Source: an uncultured Microbacterium sp.
GTDB lineage: Bacteria > Actinomycetota > Actinomycetes > Actinomycetales > Microbacteriaceae
Length of the DNA: 64,000 nt
NCBI RefSeq assembly: GCF_947488465.1
Contig: NZ_CANKZA010000003.1
Location: 1-64,000 of the forward strand
Direction of reading: 5' to 3'
Part shown: positions 27,694 to 34,950 of the stretch, one piece after another
Position numbering within the stretch: the stretch's first letter is position 1
How the letters are laid out: each line of letters begins with the position of its first letter
Position numbers and translations under genes: made by a program
Notes under the pieces: generated by a model
Told to the model about the DNA's origin: nothing
The model's database searches: none
Seen by the model: only the letters and a program-made list of their open reading frames with translations

Positions 27694-28203
27694 GTGAGCA
27701 GCCGAAAGGAGAAGGCGCTCACAGCCGCGGTCGTCGAAGCATCACCCGCCCTCCTCGGCTACTTCCAGCGCAGGGTTGCGGTCGACGATGCGCCGGACCT
27801 CCTAGGCGAGACGATGGTCACAGCGTGGCGTCGGGTCGGAGACGCACCGTCGCGCCCCGAAGAAGTGCGCATGTGGCTCTTCGGCATCGCTCGGGGCGTA
27901 CCGCTCAATTACGGGCGGGGGGAGCGTCGTCGGTGGGCGCTGATCGACCGGCTACGGGGTGCCGTCCCAACTCGCGACAGTCACGCTGGTGCCGATGACG
28001 GGCTTGAAGCCAGAGACGCGATCGCGCGTCTCCCGGCCGGGGGACGCGAGCTGATCGAGTTGGTCTATTGGGAGGGGCTCACCCTCGCCCAAGCGGCAGC
28101 GGTTGTCGGCATACCGGCCTCGACTGCGCGTAGCCGGTACGCCAAAGCGAAGGAACGCCTCAGAGACGCGCTTCTTACTGGTGAGCCGACACGCGGGTTC
28201 TAG
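27694..28203 (+). CDS. RNA polymerase sigma factor, ECF-like
   Basis: A 169-residue sigma-70-family factor. Region 2 reads LLGYFQRRVAVDDAPDLLGETMVTAWRRVGDAP...MWLFGIARGV, and region 4 reads ARLPAGGRELIELVYWEGLTLAQAAAVVGIPASTARSRYAKAKERLRDAL. No anti-sigma gene adjoins it. The start is uncertain: GTG at 27694 fits the family length, while GTG at 27661 would add 11 residues. Neither has a clear Shine-Dalgarno. Confidence 0.75.
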   Translation: MSSRKEKALTAAVVEASPALLGYFQRRVAVDDAPDLLGETMVTAWRRVGDAPSRPEEVRMWLFGIARGVPLNYGRGERRRWALIDRLRGAVPTRDSHAGADDGLEARDAIARLPAGGRELIELVYWEGLTLAQAAAVVGIPASTARSRYAKAKERLRDALLTGEPTRGF

Positions 28204-28210
28204 TCGGCCC

Positions 28211-28230
28211 GCCGAAAACGATCGTTTTTG
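28211..28230. repeat. Palindromic motif, copy 1
   Basis: GCCGAAAACGATCGTTTTTG contains the perfect palindrome AAAACGATCGTTTT (28215-28228) in the gap after the sigma-like gene. A related motif matching 16 of 20 bases lies at 29158-29177, the other side of the broken nitrilase gene. Confidence 0.45.
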
Positions 28231-28298
28231 ACCGCCTCGCGCGTCAGGCGCGAAGAAGCCCGCCGGAAAGCCGTATCGGAACCCCGTTTCGGCGGACG

Positions 28299-29119
28299 TT
28301 AGCGGCGGGGAATGCGGCGATGTCGGGAGTGGTGTTCGTACTCGCCGAGGCCCGCTCGGCGATCAGCCCACATGCGCTGCTCCGAGCGGATCCGGGACAC
28401 GAGGTCGGGATCTATGTCAGCTATGGCCATGCCCTCGGCGGTGGGAACGTGAGCGATACGTTGACCAAGCGGGTTAAACACGGCGGATCCGCCGATGAAC
28501 TGATGGGTGCCTCCGATGAGGCCACTGAATACGACGTACATGCCGTTGTCGAGTGCTCGGGCGGCATAGTGCACAAGTCGCGTCGGTGTTCGCCTCCAGG
28601 GAAGTACGCGCCGCTGTTGATGTACACGATCGCACCGTTGACGGCAGCCTCGGCCGCATGCTCCGGGAAATTCGCGTCGTAACAGACGGACAACCCCAAC
28701 TTCAAGTCACCCGCGGATAGCGAGCACCCATGATCGCCGGCAGTGAACCAGCGGCGTTCGCTGTCATAGAGGTGCTGCTTGTCGTACGCCAGGACCGGGC
28801 CGCTACCGGGTGCGAGAACGATGTCCGTCAATGTCGACGATCCGCCCCGGTCAAGGGCGGTGTTGAGAACTACAAGCATTCCCGTCTCGTCGACGGCTTG
28901 CTGCACCGGATCGAGCCAGTCGAGGTCCTTTGATGCAGGCAACGGTCCGGTGAAAGCTGCGTCGTCGTAGCCCGTTACGAAAGCCTCGGGGAACACTATG
29001 ACGTCGACCTTTTCCGCGGAGGCTCGCTGGATGAAGTCGACGGCCTTTGCGATGTTGTGGTCGACCCCACCCGTGGAGGCTTCGGCCTGAACGGCCGCTA
29101 TGCGGAGAATCACCTTCAC
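28299..29119 (-). pseudogene. Frameshifted carbon-nitrogen hydrolase (nitrilase family)
   Basis: The 5' part (RIAAVQAEASTGGVDHNIAKAV, catalytic Glu in VIVFPEAFVTGY, Lys in AYDKQHLYDSERRWF, Cys in GLSVCYDANFPEHA) is a good nitrilase-superfamily amidase. At about 28578-28590 the frame is lost after GGEHRRDL, and homology resumes in another frame at HYAARALDNGMYVVFSGLIGG, running to the stop at 28299. One missing base at the point encoding DLVHYAA explains it. The catalytic triad is upstream of the break, so a truncated 232-residue product could form, but it would lack the C-terminal fold. The region is visibly richer in A+T than its surroundings. Confidence 0.85.
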
Positions 29120-29157
29120 ACTTTCGCACCTGGCGTGGTTGTAGGTTTCCGCAACCG

Positions 29158-29177
29158 GCCGAAACTGATCGTTTACG
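29158..29177. repeat. Palindromic motif, copy 2
   Basis: GCCGAAACTGATCGTTTACG resembles the motif at 28211-28230. The 260 bp between the nitrilase start and cadD hold no gene I can support. Confidence 0.4.
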
Positions 29178-29378
29178 GCGCGGCCGGCGCCGACGTCGAA
29201 CGGCGCACGACACGCCGACGAACAACGCTGTGGCTTCGTTCGCTTGGTGGCGGGGTTTTTGCAGCGCTCCGTGGCGGTCTTGTTGCCGCGATCACGCAGG
29301 ACTGGCTGCAGGTAGGTGTCGCGGTCTGAACCGAGAGGGGTGCGCCCGGTCGGGGCCGTTTGGATCGCTGCCGCTACG

Positions 29379-29981
29379 TCAGAGTCCGAAGGCTCCGCCG
29401 CTGACGAGGATCACGATGCCGAGGCCGATGAGAACGATGGGGAAGAGGATGTGCTCCCAGCGTTCGAGCACTTCGGCGATCGGGGGGCGGGTGGCGACGA
29501 ACTTTGCCAGGGCCACCAGGACCGCGACGAGCGCGAGGAAGACGATGCAGTAGGCGACTACTGCGAGAGGTTCCACGCTGAGGAAGACAGGGGTGTAGAC
29601 GCCGATGTTGTCGCCGCCGTTGGCAAGGGTGACGCCTGCGACTGTCCACACGCCGACCTTCTTGCCGGCAACCTTGGCCTCGTCGTCATCGTCGTCATCG
29701 TCTCCGCGCCAGGCCTGCCATCCGGCCCAGAGGCCGAGGCCCAGAGGGATGAGACCGAAGTATGGGATGGCTGCCGAGGGCAGGAATGCTCCGGCACCGA
29801 TGGTCACCAGGACCGCGGCACCGAGGATGCCGGCGAATCCGAGGTACTGGCCGGCCAGAATGCGGGCGGTAGTGCCGCGCTGGCCTGCCCCTCGCGCGAA
29901 GAAGAGGGAGAGCACGATGATGTCGTCGATGTTGGTCGCTGCGAACAGGCCCATCGCCTGCAAGACCGAGGTGAGGATCAT
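29379..29981 (-). CDS. cadD: CadD-family cadmium resistance transporter
   Basis: A 200-residue membrane protein of the CadD family with about five or six helices. Hallmarks are GLFAATNIDDIIVLSLFFARG and GVTLANGGDNIGVYTPVFLS, two similar N-D/G-D motifs in the halves, as in LysE-like exporters. An unusual acidic run of seven Asp (GDDDDDDDEAK) lies in the central cytoplasmic loop. It exports or sequesters cadmium. It overlaps the upstream cmtR gene by 4 bp, so the pair is one metal-responsive operon. Confidence 0.9.
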   Translation of the reverse strand: MILTSVLQAMGLFAATNIDDIIVLSLFFARGAGQRGTTARILAGQYLGFAGILGAAVLVTIGAGAFLPSAAIPYFGLIPLGLGLWAGWQAWRGDDDDDDDEAKVAGKKVGVWTVAGVTLANGGDNIGVYTPVFLSVEPLAVVAYCIVFLALVAVLVALAKFVATRPPIAEVLERWEHILFPIVLIGLGIVILVSGGAFGL

Positions 29982-30337
29982 GCGCCCTCCCCAGCTGCGT
30001 CGCATCCGGGAAGCGAGCAGGCGGGATCGATGCACGGGGCGTCTTCGTCCACTGCCAGGGTGGCATCGACCAGTGCCGTCAGCGCCTGCGCCAGGTGCGA
30101 ATCGGCGATCTCATATCGTGTCCGACGACCCTCGGGCTCGGAGACGACGATCCCGCAATCGCGCAGGCATGCCAGGTGGTTGGACACGTTCGGGCGTGTC
30201 AGGTCCAGATCTCGGGCCAGTTCCGCCGGGTAAGCGGGATGGTCGAGCAGGGTCAAGATGATCCGGGATCGAGTGGGGTCGGCCAGAGCACGACCCAGGC
30301 GGTTCATCACGTCGAGACGCGAAGCAATAGTCAGCAT
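29978..30337 (-). CDS. cmtR: CmtR-type Cd(II)/Pb(II)-sensing ArsR repressor
   Basis: A 119-residue ArsR/SmtB repressor. The winged helix is LGRALADPTRSRIILTLLDHPAYPAELARDLDLTRPNVSNHLACLRDCGIV. Cys57, Cys61 and Cys102 occupy exactly the three positions that bind Cd and Pb in Mycobacterium tuberculosis CmtR. Further cysteines at 107 and 112 extend the tail. The ATG at 30337 has TATAGT 7 nt upstream, giving a leaderless start. It should repress the cmtR-cadD operon until metal binds. Confidence 0.92.
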   Translation of the reverse strand: MLTIASRLDVMNRLGRALADPTRSRIILTLLDHPAYPAELARDLDLTRPNVSNHLACLRDCGIVVSEPEGRRTRYEIADSHLAQALTALVDATLAVDEDAPCIDPACSLPGCDAAGEGA

Positions 30338-30339
30338 GG

Positions 30340-30365
30340 ACTGAACTATACAGCACGCACTGAAC
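30340..30365 (-). promoter_or_regulatory. Promoter/operator of cmtR-cadD
   Basis: -10 TATAGT on the minus strand (30345-30350), flanked by two direct copies of GTTCAGT (plus-strand ACTGAAC at 30340-30346 and 30359-30365) 19 bp apart. These are the best candidate CmtR contacts. Confidence 0.55.
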
Positions 30366-30618
30366 ACTCGGTCACAGGCGTCAGCCCAGATCGCATGCCC
30401 GTAAGGGGATCGTTCAGCGATGTAGTCAACGAGCCAGCCTCGGGGGCCGGGAAGCCGGGATGCTGGCGGGTGATCCAGGTGAAACTGCAGAAGTCGCGAG
30501 CGTGCCGTGCATCGAGCCGCTGGCATCATTATCAGCCTTTTGGTGGATATCGGAGTACTTGGGGCGTGGTGTCTACTAAGAAGTGGTTCTCGTCTGCCCC
30601 TGCGGGAGGAGGTCCTGA

Positions 30619-31065
30619 GTGGATGAGCGACGGCATGCGCAGCGACGTCACGAAGCCGCATTGCAAATCGGAGAAGCTTTCCGGTCGATTCGACTCGCGC
30701 GGCATCTTTCGCAGGAACAGGTCGCCCTTGATGCCGGGCTATCGGTCGACACCTACGCGTATCTTGAACGAGGACAGATGCCTCTAGGAGGCGACGCGAA
30801 TCCTCGGCTGGACACGTTGTTGCGCATTTTCGATGTCTTAGATGTGGAACCACCGCGATTGCCGCAACTGCCGTCTACGGCCGGTGTCCACCCTCAGATC
30901 GACCATGTGTCCTCCTCTTCCCAGGTCCACGGTGCGGCGGACGGGCGCGTGGCGCAGTGGGGAGAAGTGCCCATGGGCGGATTTGGCAGGCGCCGTGAGC
31001 CGTCGTACACTGGGAGTAAGCCAAAGACCGCTGGTCTCGGTGTGCGCGAAAGCGGATGCCGATGA
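30619..31065 (+). CDS. XRE-family helix-turn-helix protein
   Basis: A 148-residue frame with an XRE domain at about 15-75 (IGEAFRSIRLARHLSQEQVALDAGLSVDTYAYLERGQ...LDTLLRIFDVLDVEP). The GTG start follows GGGAGGAGG at a good distance. The last 50 residues are low in recognisable structure and run through the rplJL promoter, so the original C-terminus may be shorter or replaced. The 281 bp before it hold no gene and are relatively A+T-rich. No target can be assigned. Confidence 0.65.
   Translation: MDERRHAQRRHEAALQIGEAFRSIRLARHLSQEQVALDAGLSVDTYAYLERGQMPLGGDANPRLDTLLRIFDVLDVEPPRLPQLPSTAGVHPQIDHVSSSSQVHGAADGRVAQWGEVPMGGFGRRREPSYTGSKPKTAGLGVRESGCR
30983..31011 (+). promoter_or_regulatory. Promoter of rplJ-rplL
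   Basis: -35 TTGGCA (30983-30988), a 17-bp spacer and -10 TACACT (31006-31011). The strongest consensus match upstream of rplJ, inside the end of the XRE frame. Confidence 0.7.
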
Positions 31066-31160
31066 AACTCTGCAACGCAGGGGCCCGCGCAGGTGTATAG
31101 ATCTCCTCCGGGGAAACCCGAGTGAAGCTCCGTGCGCATGCGCCGGAGCTTTTTTTGTTG
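31018..31160 (+). ncRNA. L10 leader (autoregulatory rplJL leader) with attenuator
   Basis: The leader has a structured region (AAGACCGCTGGTCT..., GCAGGGGCCCGCGCAGGT) like L10-leader RNAs bound by the L10-L12 complex. It ends in a canonical intrinsic terminator: AAGCTCCG (31125-31132) pairs with CGGAGCTT (31144-31151), followed by a T run to 31156. This lies 69 nt before rplJ, so it must be bypassed for rplJL expression. The L10-leader identity is by pattern memory; the terminator is seen directly. Confidence 0.65.
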
Positions 31161-31224
31161 TGAGGGTGGTCGTCTAGCTGGCGTCCCGCCACCGCGAGAC
31201 GTCTCGTACATACAAGGAGTGACC

Positions 31225-31713
31225 ATGGCGCAGAAGGATGCATCGGTCGCCGAGCTCACGAAGAACTTCGAGAACTCGAACGCCGTACTGCTGACCGAGT
31301 ACCGCGGTCTGACGGTTGCCCAGCTCAAGCAGCTGCGTAACAGCATTCGTCAGGACGCCGACTACGCCGTGGTGAAGAACACGCTGACCAAGATCGCGGC
31401 CAACAAGGCCGGGATCTCTGCGCTGGATGACGACCTCAAGGGGCCGTCCGCCGTCGCATTCGTGCATGGTGACTTCGTCGCCACTGCGAAGGCTCTGCGT
31501 GACTTCGCCAAGGCCAACCCGCTTCTGGTGATCAAGGGCGGCGTGTTCGAGGGCAACTCCCTCACCGCCGACGAGGTCAACAAGTACGCCTCGCTCGAGA
31601 GCCGTGAGGTTCTGTTGGCGAAGGCGGCGGGCATGATGAAGGCGACGATGGGCAAGGCTGCCGCGACCATCGACGCGCTTCGCGAAAAGCTGGAGACCGC
31701 CGAGGCCGCGTAA
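31225..31713 (+). CDS. rplJ: 50S ribosomal protein L10
   Basis: A 162-residue L10 ([38 protein letters not shown]), which anchors L7/L12 dimers to the ribosome stalk. The ATG at 31225 follows AAGGAG. A longer in-frame start at 31132 would lie within the attenuator hairpin and is rejected. Confidence 0.97.
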   Translation: MAQKDASVAELTKNFENSNAVLLTEYRGLTVAQLKQLRNSIRQDADYAVVKNTLTKIAANKAGISALDDDLKGPSAVAFVHGDFVATAKALRDFAKANPLLVIKGGVFEGNSLTADEVNKYASLESREVLLAKAAGMMKATMGKAAATIDALREKLETAEAA

Positions 31714-31762
31714 GCGACCGGCGTTCTCACCCCCACAACCCCATCAATCTAGGAGATACATC

Positions 31763-32146
31763 ATGGCAAAGCTCACCACTGAGGAGCTGCTGGAGCAGTT
31801 CGCGGGTCTGACCCTCGTCGAGCTCAACGACTTCGTCAAGGCGTTCGAGGAGAAGTTCGAGGTCACCGCTGCGGCTCCCGTCGCCGTTGCCGGCGCGGCC
31901 GGTGGCGCAGGCGCCGCCGAGGCCGAGGAAGAGAAGGACTCGTTCGACGTCATCCTCGAGGCTGCCGGCGACAAGAAGATCCAGGTCATCAAGACCGTCC
32001 GCGAGCTCACCTCGCTGGGCCTCGGCGAGGCCAAGGCTGTCGTCGACGGTGCTCCCAAGGCCGTCCTCGAAGGCGCCAACAAGGAAGCTGCCGAGAAGGC
32101 CAAGGCCGCTCTCGAAGAGGCTGGCGCGACCGTCACCCTGAAGTAA
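31763..32146 (+). CDS. rplL: 50S ribosomal protein L7/L12
   Basis: A 127-residue L7/L12 with an N-terminal dimer domain ([30 protein letters not shown]), an Ala/Gly-rich hinge and the C-terminal factor-binding domain ([29 protein letters not shown]). Starts behind AGGAGAT, 49 bp after rplJ. Confidence 0.97.
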   Translation: MAKLTTEELLEQFAGLTLVELNDFVKAFEEKFEVTAAAPVAVAGAAGGAGAAEAEEEKDSFDVILEAAGDKKIQVIKTVRELTSLGLGEAKAVVDGAPKAVLEGANKEAAEKAKAALEEAGATVTLK

Positions 32147-32173
32147 TCCCGCTCGCGCGAATGCGCGAACACA

Positions 32174-32203
32174 CGAAAGCCCCCGGTTCGCCGGGGGCTT
32201 TCG
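32174..32203. terminator. Terminator of rplJL (and of the convergent lacI-type gene)
   Basis: Perfect 13-bp stem CGAAAGCCCCCGG / CCGGGGGCTTTCG with a TTCG loop. It lies between convergent genes and can act in both directions. Confidence 0.88.
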
Positions 32204-32209
32204 TCGTTG

Positions 32210-33220
32210 TCAGGAGTTCGGCGCGGCAGTTGAGGTGCGCACGATCATGCGCGCGTGCATGAGGTCGCGCGTGGGAGGCCGCGTCGGATCGGCGATCTCG
32301 GCCAGCAGCAGCTGCACCGCGGCGGCGCCCTGCTCGCGAGGGATCTGCTGGAGAGTCGTGAGGGAGAATATCTCGGCGAACTCGTGGTCATCGATCCCGA
32401 CGATGCTGAGATCCGACGGCACGTGGACGCCGAGGCGCCGCGCGGCGATGATCGCGCCGATCGCGACTTCGTCGCACACCGCGACGATCGCCGTCGGGCG
32501 TCCGCGCTCATCGGCCAGCAGGTCGGCGGCGACTGCGTAGCCGCCGGGCAAAGTCACGTCCGAGGTGATGTGTCGTTCAGATGCCGCGAGCCCCGCGTCG
32601 CGCATCGCGTGCCGGTACCCCGCGAGGCGCTGCTGATCCACGTGCGCCCACTGCATGCCGCCGCGGTCACCGCCGCCGAGGAAGGCGATGTCGGTGTGGC
32701 CGAGCGTGATCAGGTGCTGCGTTGCGCGCCAGGCGGCCGAGTCGTCGTCGACGGCGACGACACTCGTCTGGTCGCCCGCGCCGACGACGCTCACGATCGG
32801 GCGCCCGATCTGGGTCAATTGATCGAGCTCATGATCGGCGGGGTCAAGCCCCACGGCGATCAGTCCGTCGAAGCGCTTGCGCGCGAGGAAGTCGTTGAAG
32901 ATGCGCGCGCGGCCGGCCGTGCCCGGCTTCGCGTCGTACAGCGTCAGGTCGAGGCCGTGTGAGAGCAGCGATTGCTGGATTCCCTCGAGGACTTCGGCGA
33001 AGAACCAGCGGTTGACGTAGGGCATGACCACGCCGATGTTCTGGGTCTTGCCCGTCGCGAGCCCGACGGCGCCGGCCGACGGAACGTAGCCGAGGTCGGC
33101 CGCTGCGGCACGCACCGTCTCGCGCGTCGCGTCGGACACATACCCGCCGCCGCTGAGCGCGCGGCTCGCGGTGGCTTTCGAGACACCGGCGCGCGCGGCA
33201 ACCTCCGCAATCCCTGCCAT
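32210..33220 (-). CDS. LacI-family repressor of a sugar ABC importer
   Basis: A 336-residue LacI/GalR regulator. The helix-turn-helix and hinge are IAEVAARAGVSKATASRALSGGGYVSDATRETVRAAAADLGYVPS (residues 3-50), followed by a periplasmic-binding-like sugar domain. The ATG at 33220 follows GAGGAGGAG. It is divergent from the ABC transporter operon, and three palindromes with a central CGG or CCGG fill the gap. It probably represses both directions until a sugar, perhaps an alpha-glucoside, binds. Confidence 0.9.
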   Translation of the reverse strand: MAGIAEVAARAGVSKATASRALSGGGYVSDATRETVRAAAADLGYVPSAGAVGLATGKTQNIGVVMPYVNRWFFAEVLEGIQQSLLSHGLDLTLYDAKPGTAGRARIFNDFLARKRFDGLIAVGLDPADHELDQLTQIGRPIVSVVGAGDQTSVVAVDDDSAAWRATQHLITLGHTDIAFLGGGDRGGMQWAHVDQQRLAGYRHAMRDAGLAASERHITSDVTLPGGYAVAADLLADERGRPTAIVAVCDEVAIGAIIAARRLGVHVPSDLSIVGIDDHEFAEIFSLTTLQQIPREQGAAAVQLLLAEIADPTRPPTRDLMHARMIVRTSTAAPNS

Positions 33221-33270
33221 TCTGCTCCTCCTCGAGTCTGAAGAGCACACTAACGGATTGCAACCATTTA

Positions 33271-33392
33271 TGGAACCGGTTGCAGGCGTATGGGAGCGGT
33301 CCCATCCGGGTTGACCCGCCGTTATCGGGTTGTGACCCTGCGCGCATTGCCCGGGCGGTATTGCTCCTATAGCGTGGTCTGGAACCGGTTCC
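33271..33392. promoter_or_regulatory. LacI-type operators between regulator and ABC operon
   Basis: Three sites: TGGAACCGGTTGCA at 33271-33284, ATGGGAGCGGTCCCAT at 33290-33305, and the perfect palindrome GGAACCGGTTCC at 33381-33392. The last lies just after a TATAGC -10-like hexamer (33368-33373) on the plus strand, where it would block the transporter promoter. Confidence 0.7.
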
Positions 33393-33453
33393 CGAAATTG
33401 TGAACCGATCAACGCGCTCTTTCCGCGCGCGTGACTCGAAGAGGAGACAACAC

Positions 33454-34791
33454 ATGAATGGATTTCGGTCGGCCGCTCGGCCCCGTATCTTCCTGGGGCT
33501 TGGAGTGGTCACCATCGCCACGCTCGCTCTGGCCGGATGCGCCGAAGGGGAGGCAACTCCCGAAAGCTCTGGCGGTGCTGGCGAGACGGTCCGCATCTCC
33601 GGTGGCATCACCGGCACGGAAGCGGACGCGCTGAACGAAACGTTCGCGCAGTTCACCGAGGACACCGGCATCGAGGTCGTCTACACGGGTGACAAGAGCT
33701 TCGAAGGAAACATCGTCACGAAGGTGGCCGGTGGCGACGCTCCCGACATCGCGATCGTCCCGCAGCCGGGTCTGCTGAAGACGCTCGTCGAGACGGGCGA
33801 GGTGCAGCCGGCATCTGAGGCCACAAACGCGAACGTCGACGAGTTCTGGGGTGCCGACTGGAAGTCGTACGGCACGTTCGACGACACGTTCTACGCGGCG
33901 CCGATGCTCGCAAACCTCAAGGGCTATATCTGGTACTCGCCGGCGCAGTTCGCTGAGTGGGGCGTCGAGGCGCCCGCAACGTGGGACGACATGCTCGCGC
34001 TGACCAAGACGATCCAGGAGAAGACGGGCACGGCACCGTGGTGCGCCGGTTTCGCTTCGGATGCCGCCTCGGGCTGGCCGGGCACCGACTGGGTGGAGGA
34101 CCTCGTCCTGCGCCAGGCCGGTCCGGACGTCTACGACCAGTGGGTCGCCGGTGACGTGAAGTTCACCGACCAGCCCATCAAGGACGCGTTCGACGCGGTC
34201 GGTGAGATTCTTCTCAACCCCGACTACGTCAACGCCGGTTTCGGTGACGTCAAGAGCATCAACTCGACGGCATTCGCTGACGTCGCCGCCAAGGTGGCCG
34301 ACGGCACGTGTGCGCTGACGCACCAGGCATCGTTCCTGTCGGCGAACTTCCTCACGGTGACCAACGCAGATGGCGAGACCCCGACGGTCGCCCCCGACGG
34401 TGACGTCTACGCGTTCATCATGCCGGGCGTCACGGCCGGTGAGCTCTCGGTCGAAGGTGGCGGCGAGTTCGTCGCCGCGTTCTCCGACTCGGAGGCCGTG
34501 CAGAAGGTCGTGGAGTACATGTCGACTCCGGAGTGGGCAGACGCACGCGTCTCGCTCGGCGGTGTCATCTCGGCCAACAAGGGCGCTGACCCCTCGAAGG
34601 CGTCGAGCCCCTTCCTGACTGAGGCGATGGAAGTTCTGCAGGACCCGACCACGACCCTCCGCTTCGACGCGTCCGACCTGATGCCGGCGACTGTCGGTGC
34701 GGGCTCGTTCTGGAAGGGCATGGTCAACTGGATCGACGGCAAGGCTACCGACGAGGTGCTCAGCGACATCCAGGCCGGCTACGAGAACTGA
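33454..34791 (+). CDS. Sugar ABC transporter substrate-binding lipoprotein
   Basis: A 445-residue family 1 extracellular solute-binding protein. The lipoprotein signal ends LALAGC with Cys29 as the lipidated residue. It resembles alpha-glucoside (AglE-like) binding proteins: GTEADALNETFAQFTEDTGIEVVYTGDKSFEGNI..., and a C-terminal DLMPATVGAGSFWKGMVNWIDGKAT. The ATG at 33454 follows GAGGAG. First gene of a three-gene import operon; the sugar is inferred, not shown. Confidence 0.9.
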   Translation: MNGFRSAARPRIFLGLGVVTIATLALAGCAEGEATPESSGGAGETVRISGGITGTEADALNETFAQFTEDTGIEVVYTGDKSFEGNIVTKVAGGDAPDIAIVPQPGLLKTLVETGEVQPASEATNANVDEFWGADWKSYGTFDDTFYAAPMLANLKGYIWYSPAQFAEWGVEAPATWDDMLALTKTIQEKTGTAPWCAGFASDAASGWPGTDWVEDLVLRQAGPDVYDQWVAGDVKFTDQPIKDAFDAVGEILLNPDYVNAGFGDVKSINSTAFADVAAKVADGTCALTHQASFLSANFLTVTNADGETPTVAPDGDVYAFIMPGVTAGELSVEGGGEFVAAFSDSEAVQKVVEYMSTPEWADARVSLGGVISANKGADPSKASSPFLTEAMEVLQDPTTTLRFDASDLMPATVGAGSFWKGMVNWIDGKATDEVLSDIQAGYEN

Positions 34792-34816
34792 CGGTTCTCA
34801 AGGTCTGATCGACGAA

Positions 34817-34847
34817 GGCGGGGCTGCTCCTTCGGGGCAGCCCCGCC
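34817..34847 (+). promoter_or_regulatory. Intercistronic hairpin after the binding-protein gene
   Basis: Stem GGCGGGGCTGCTCC / GGGGCAGCCCCGCC (14 bp with one T-G pair) around a TTC loop, in the gap before the permease genes. It probably limits read-through so the binding protein is made in excess over the permeases. Confidence 0.6.
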
Positions 34848-34950
34848 CGTCACACTTATCGCATCACCGGCGACTCACCGGTCTTGCCTTCCGCGCGACG
34901 GAGGGCCACGATGAACCACAGAGTCCGCTGTCGTACTCGAAAGGGTTTCC

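Noticed and set aside
29057..29329. 90-residue plus-strand frame between the nitrilase and cadD.
   Set aside because: It starts antisense inside the nitrilase gene, has no ribosome-binding site and no family resemblance.
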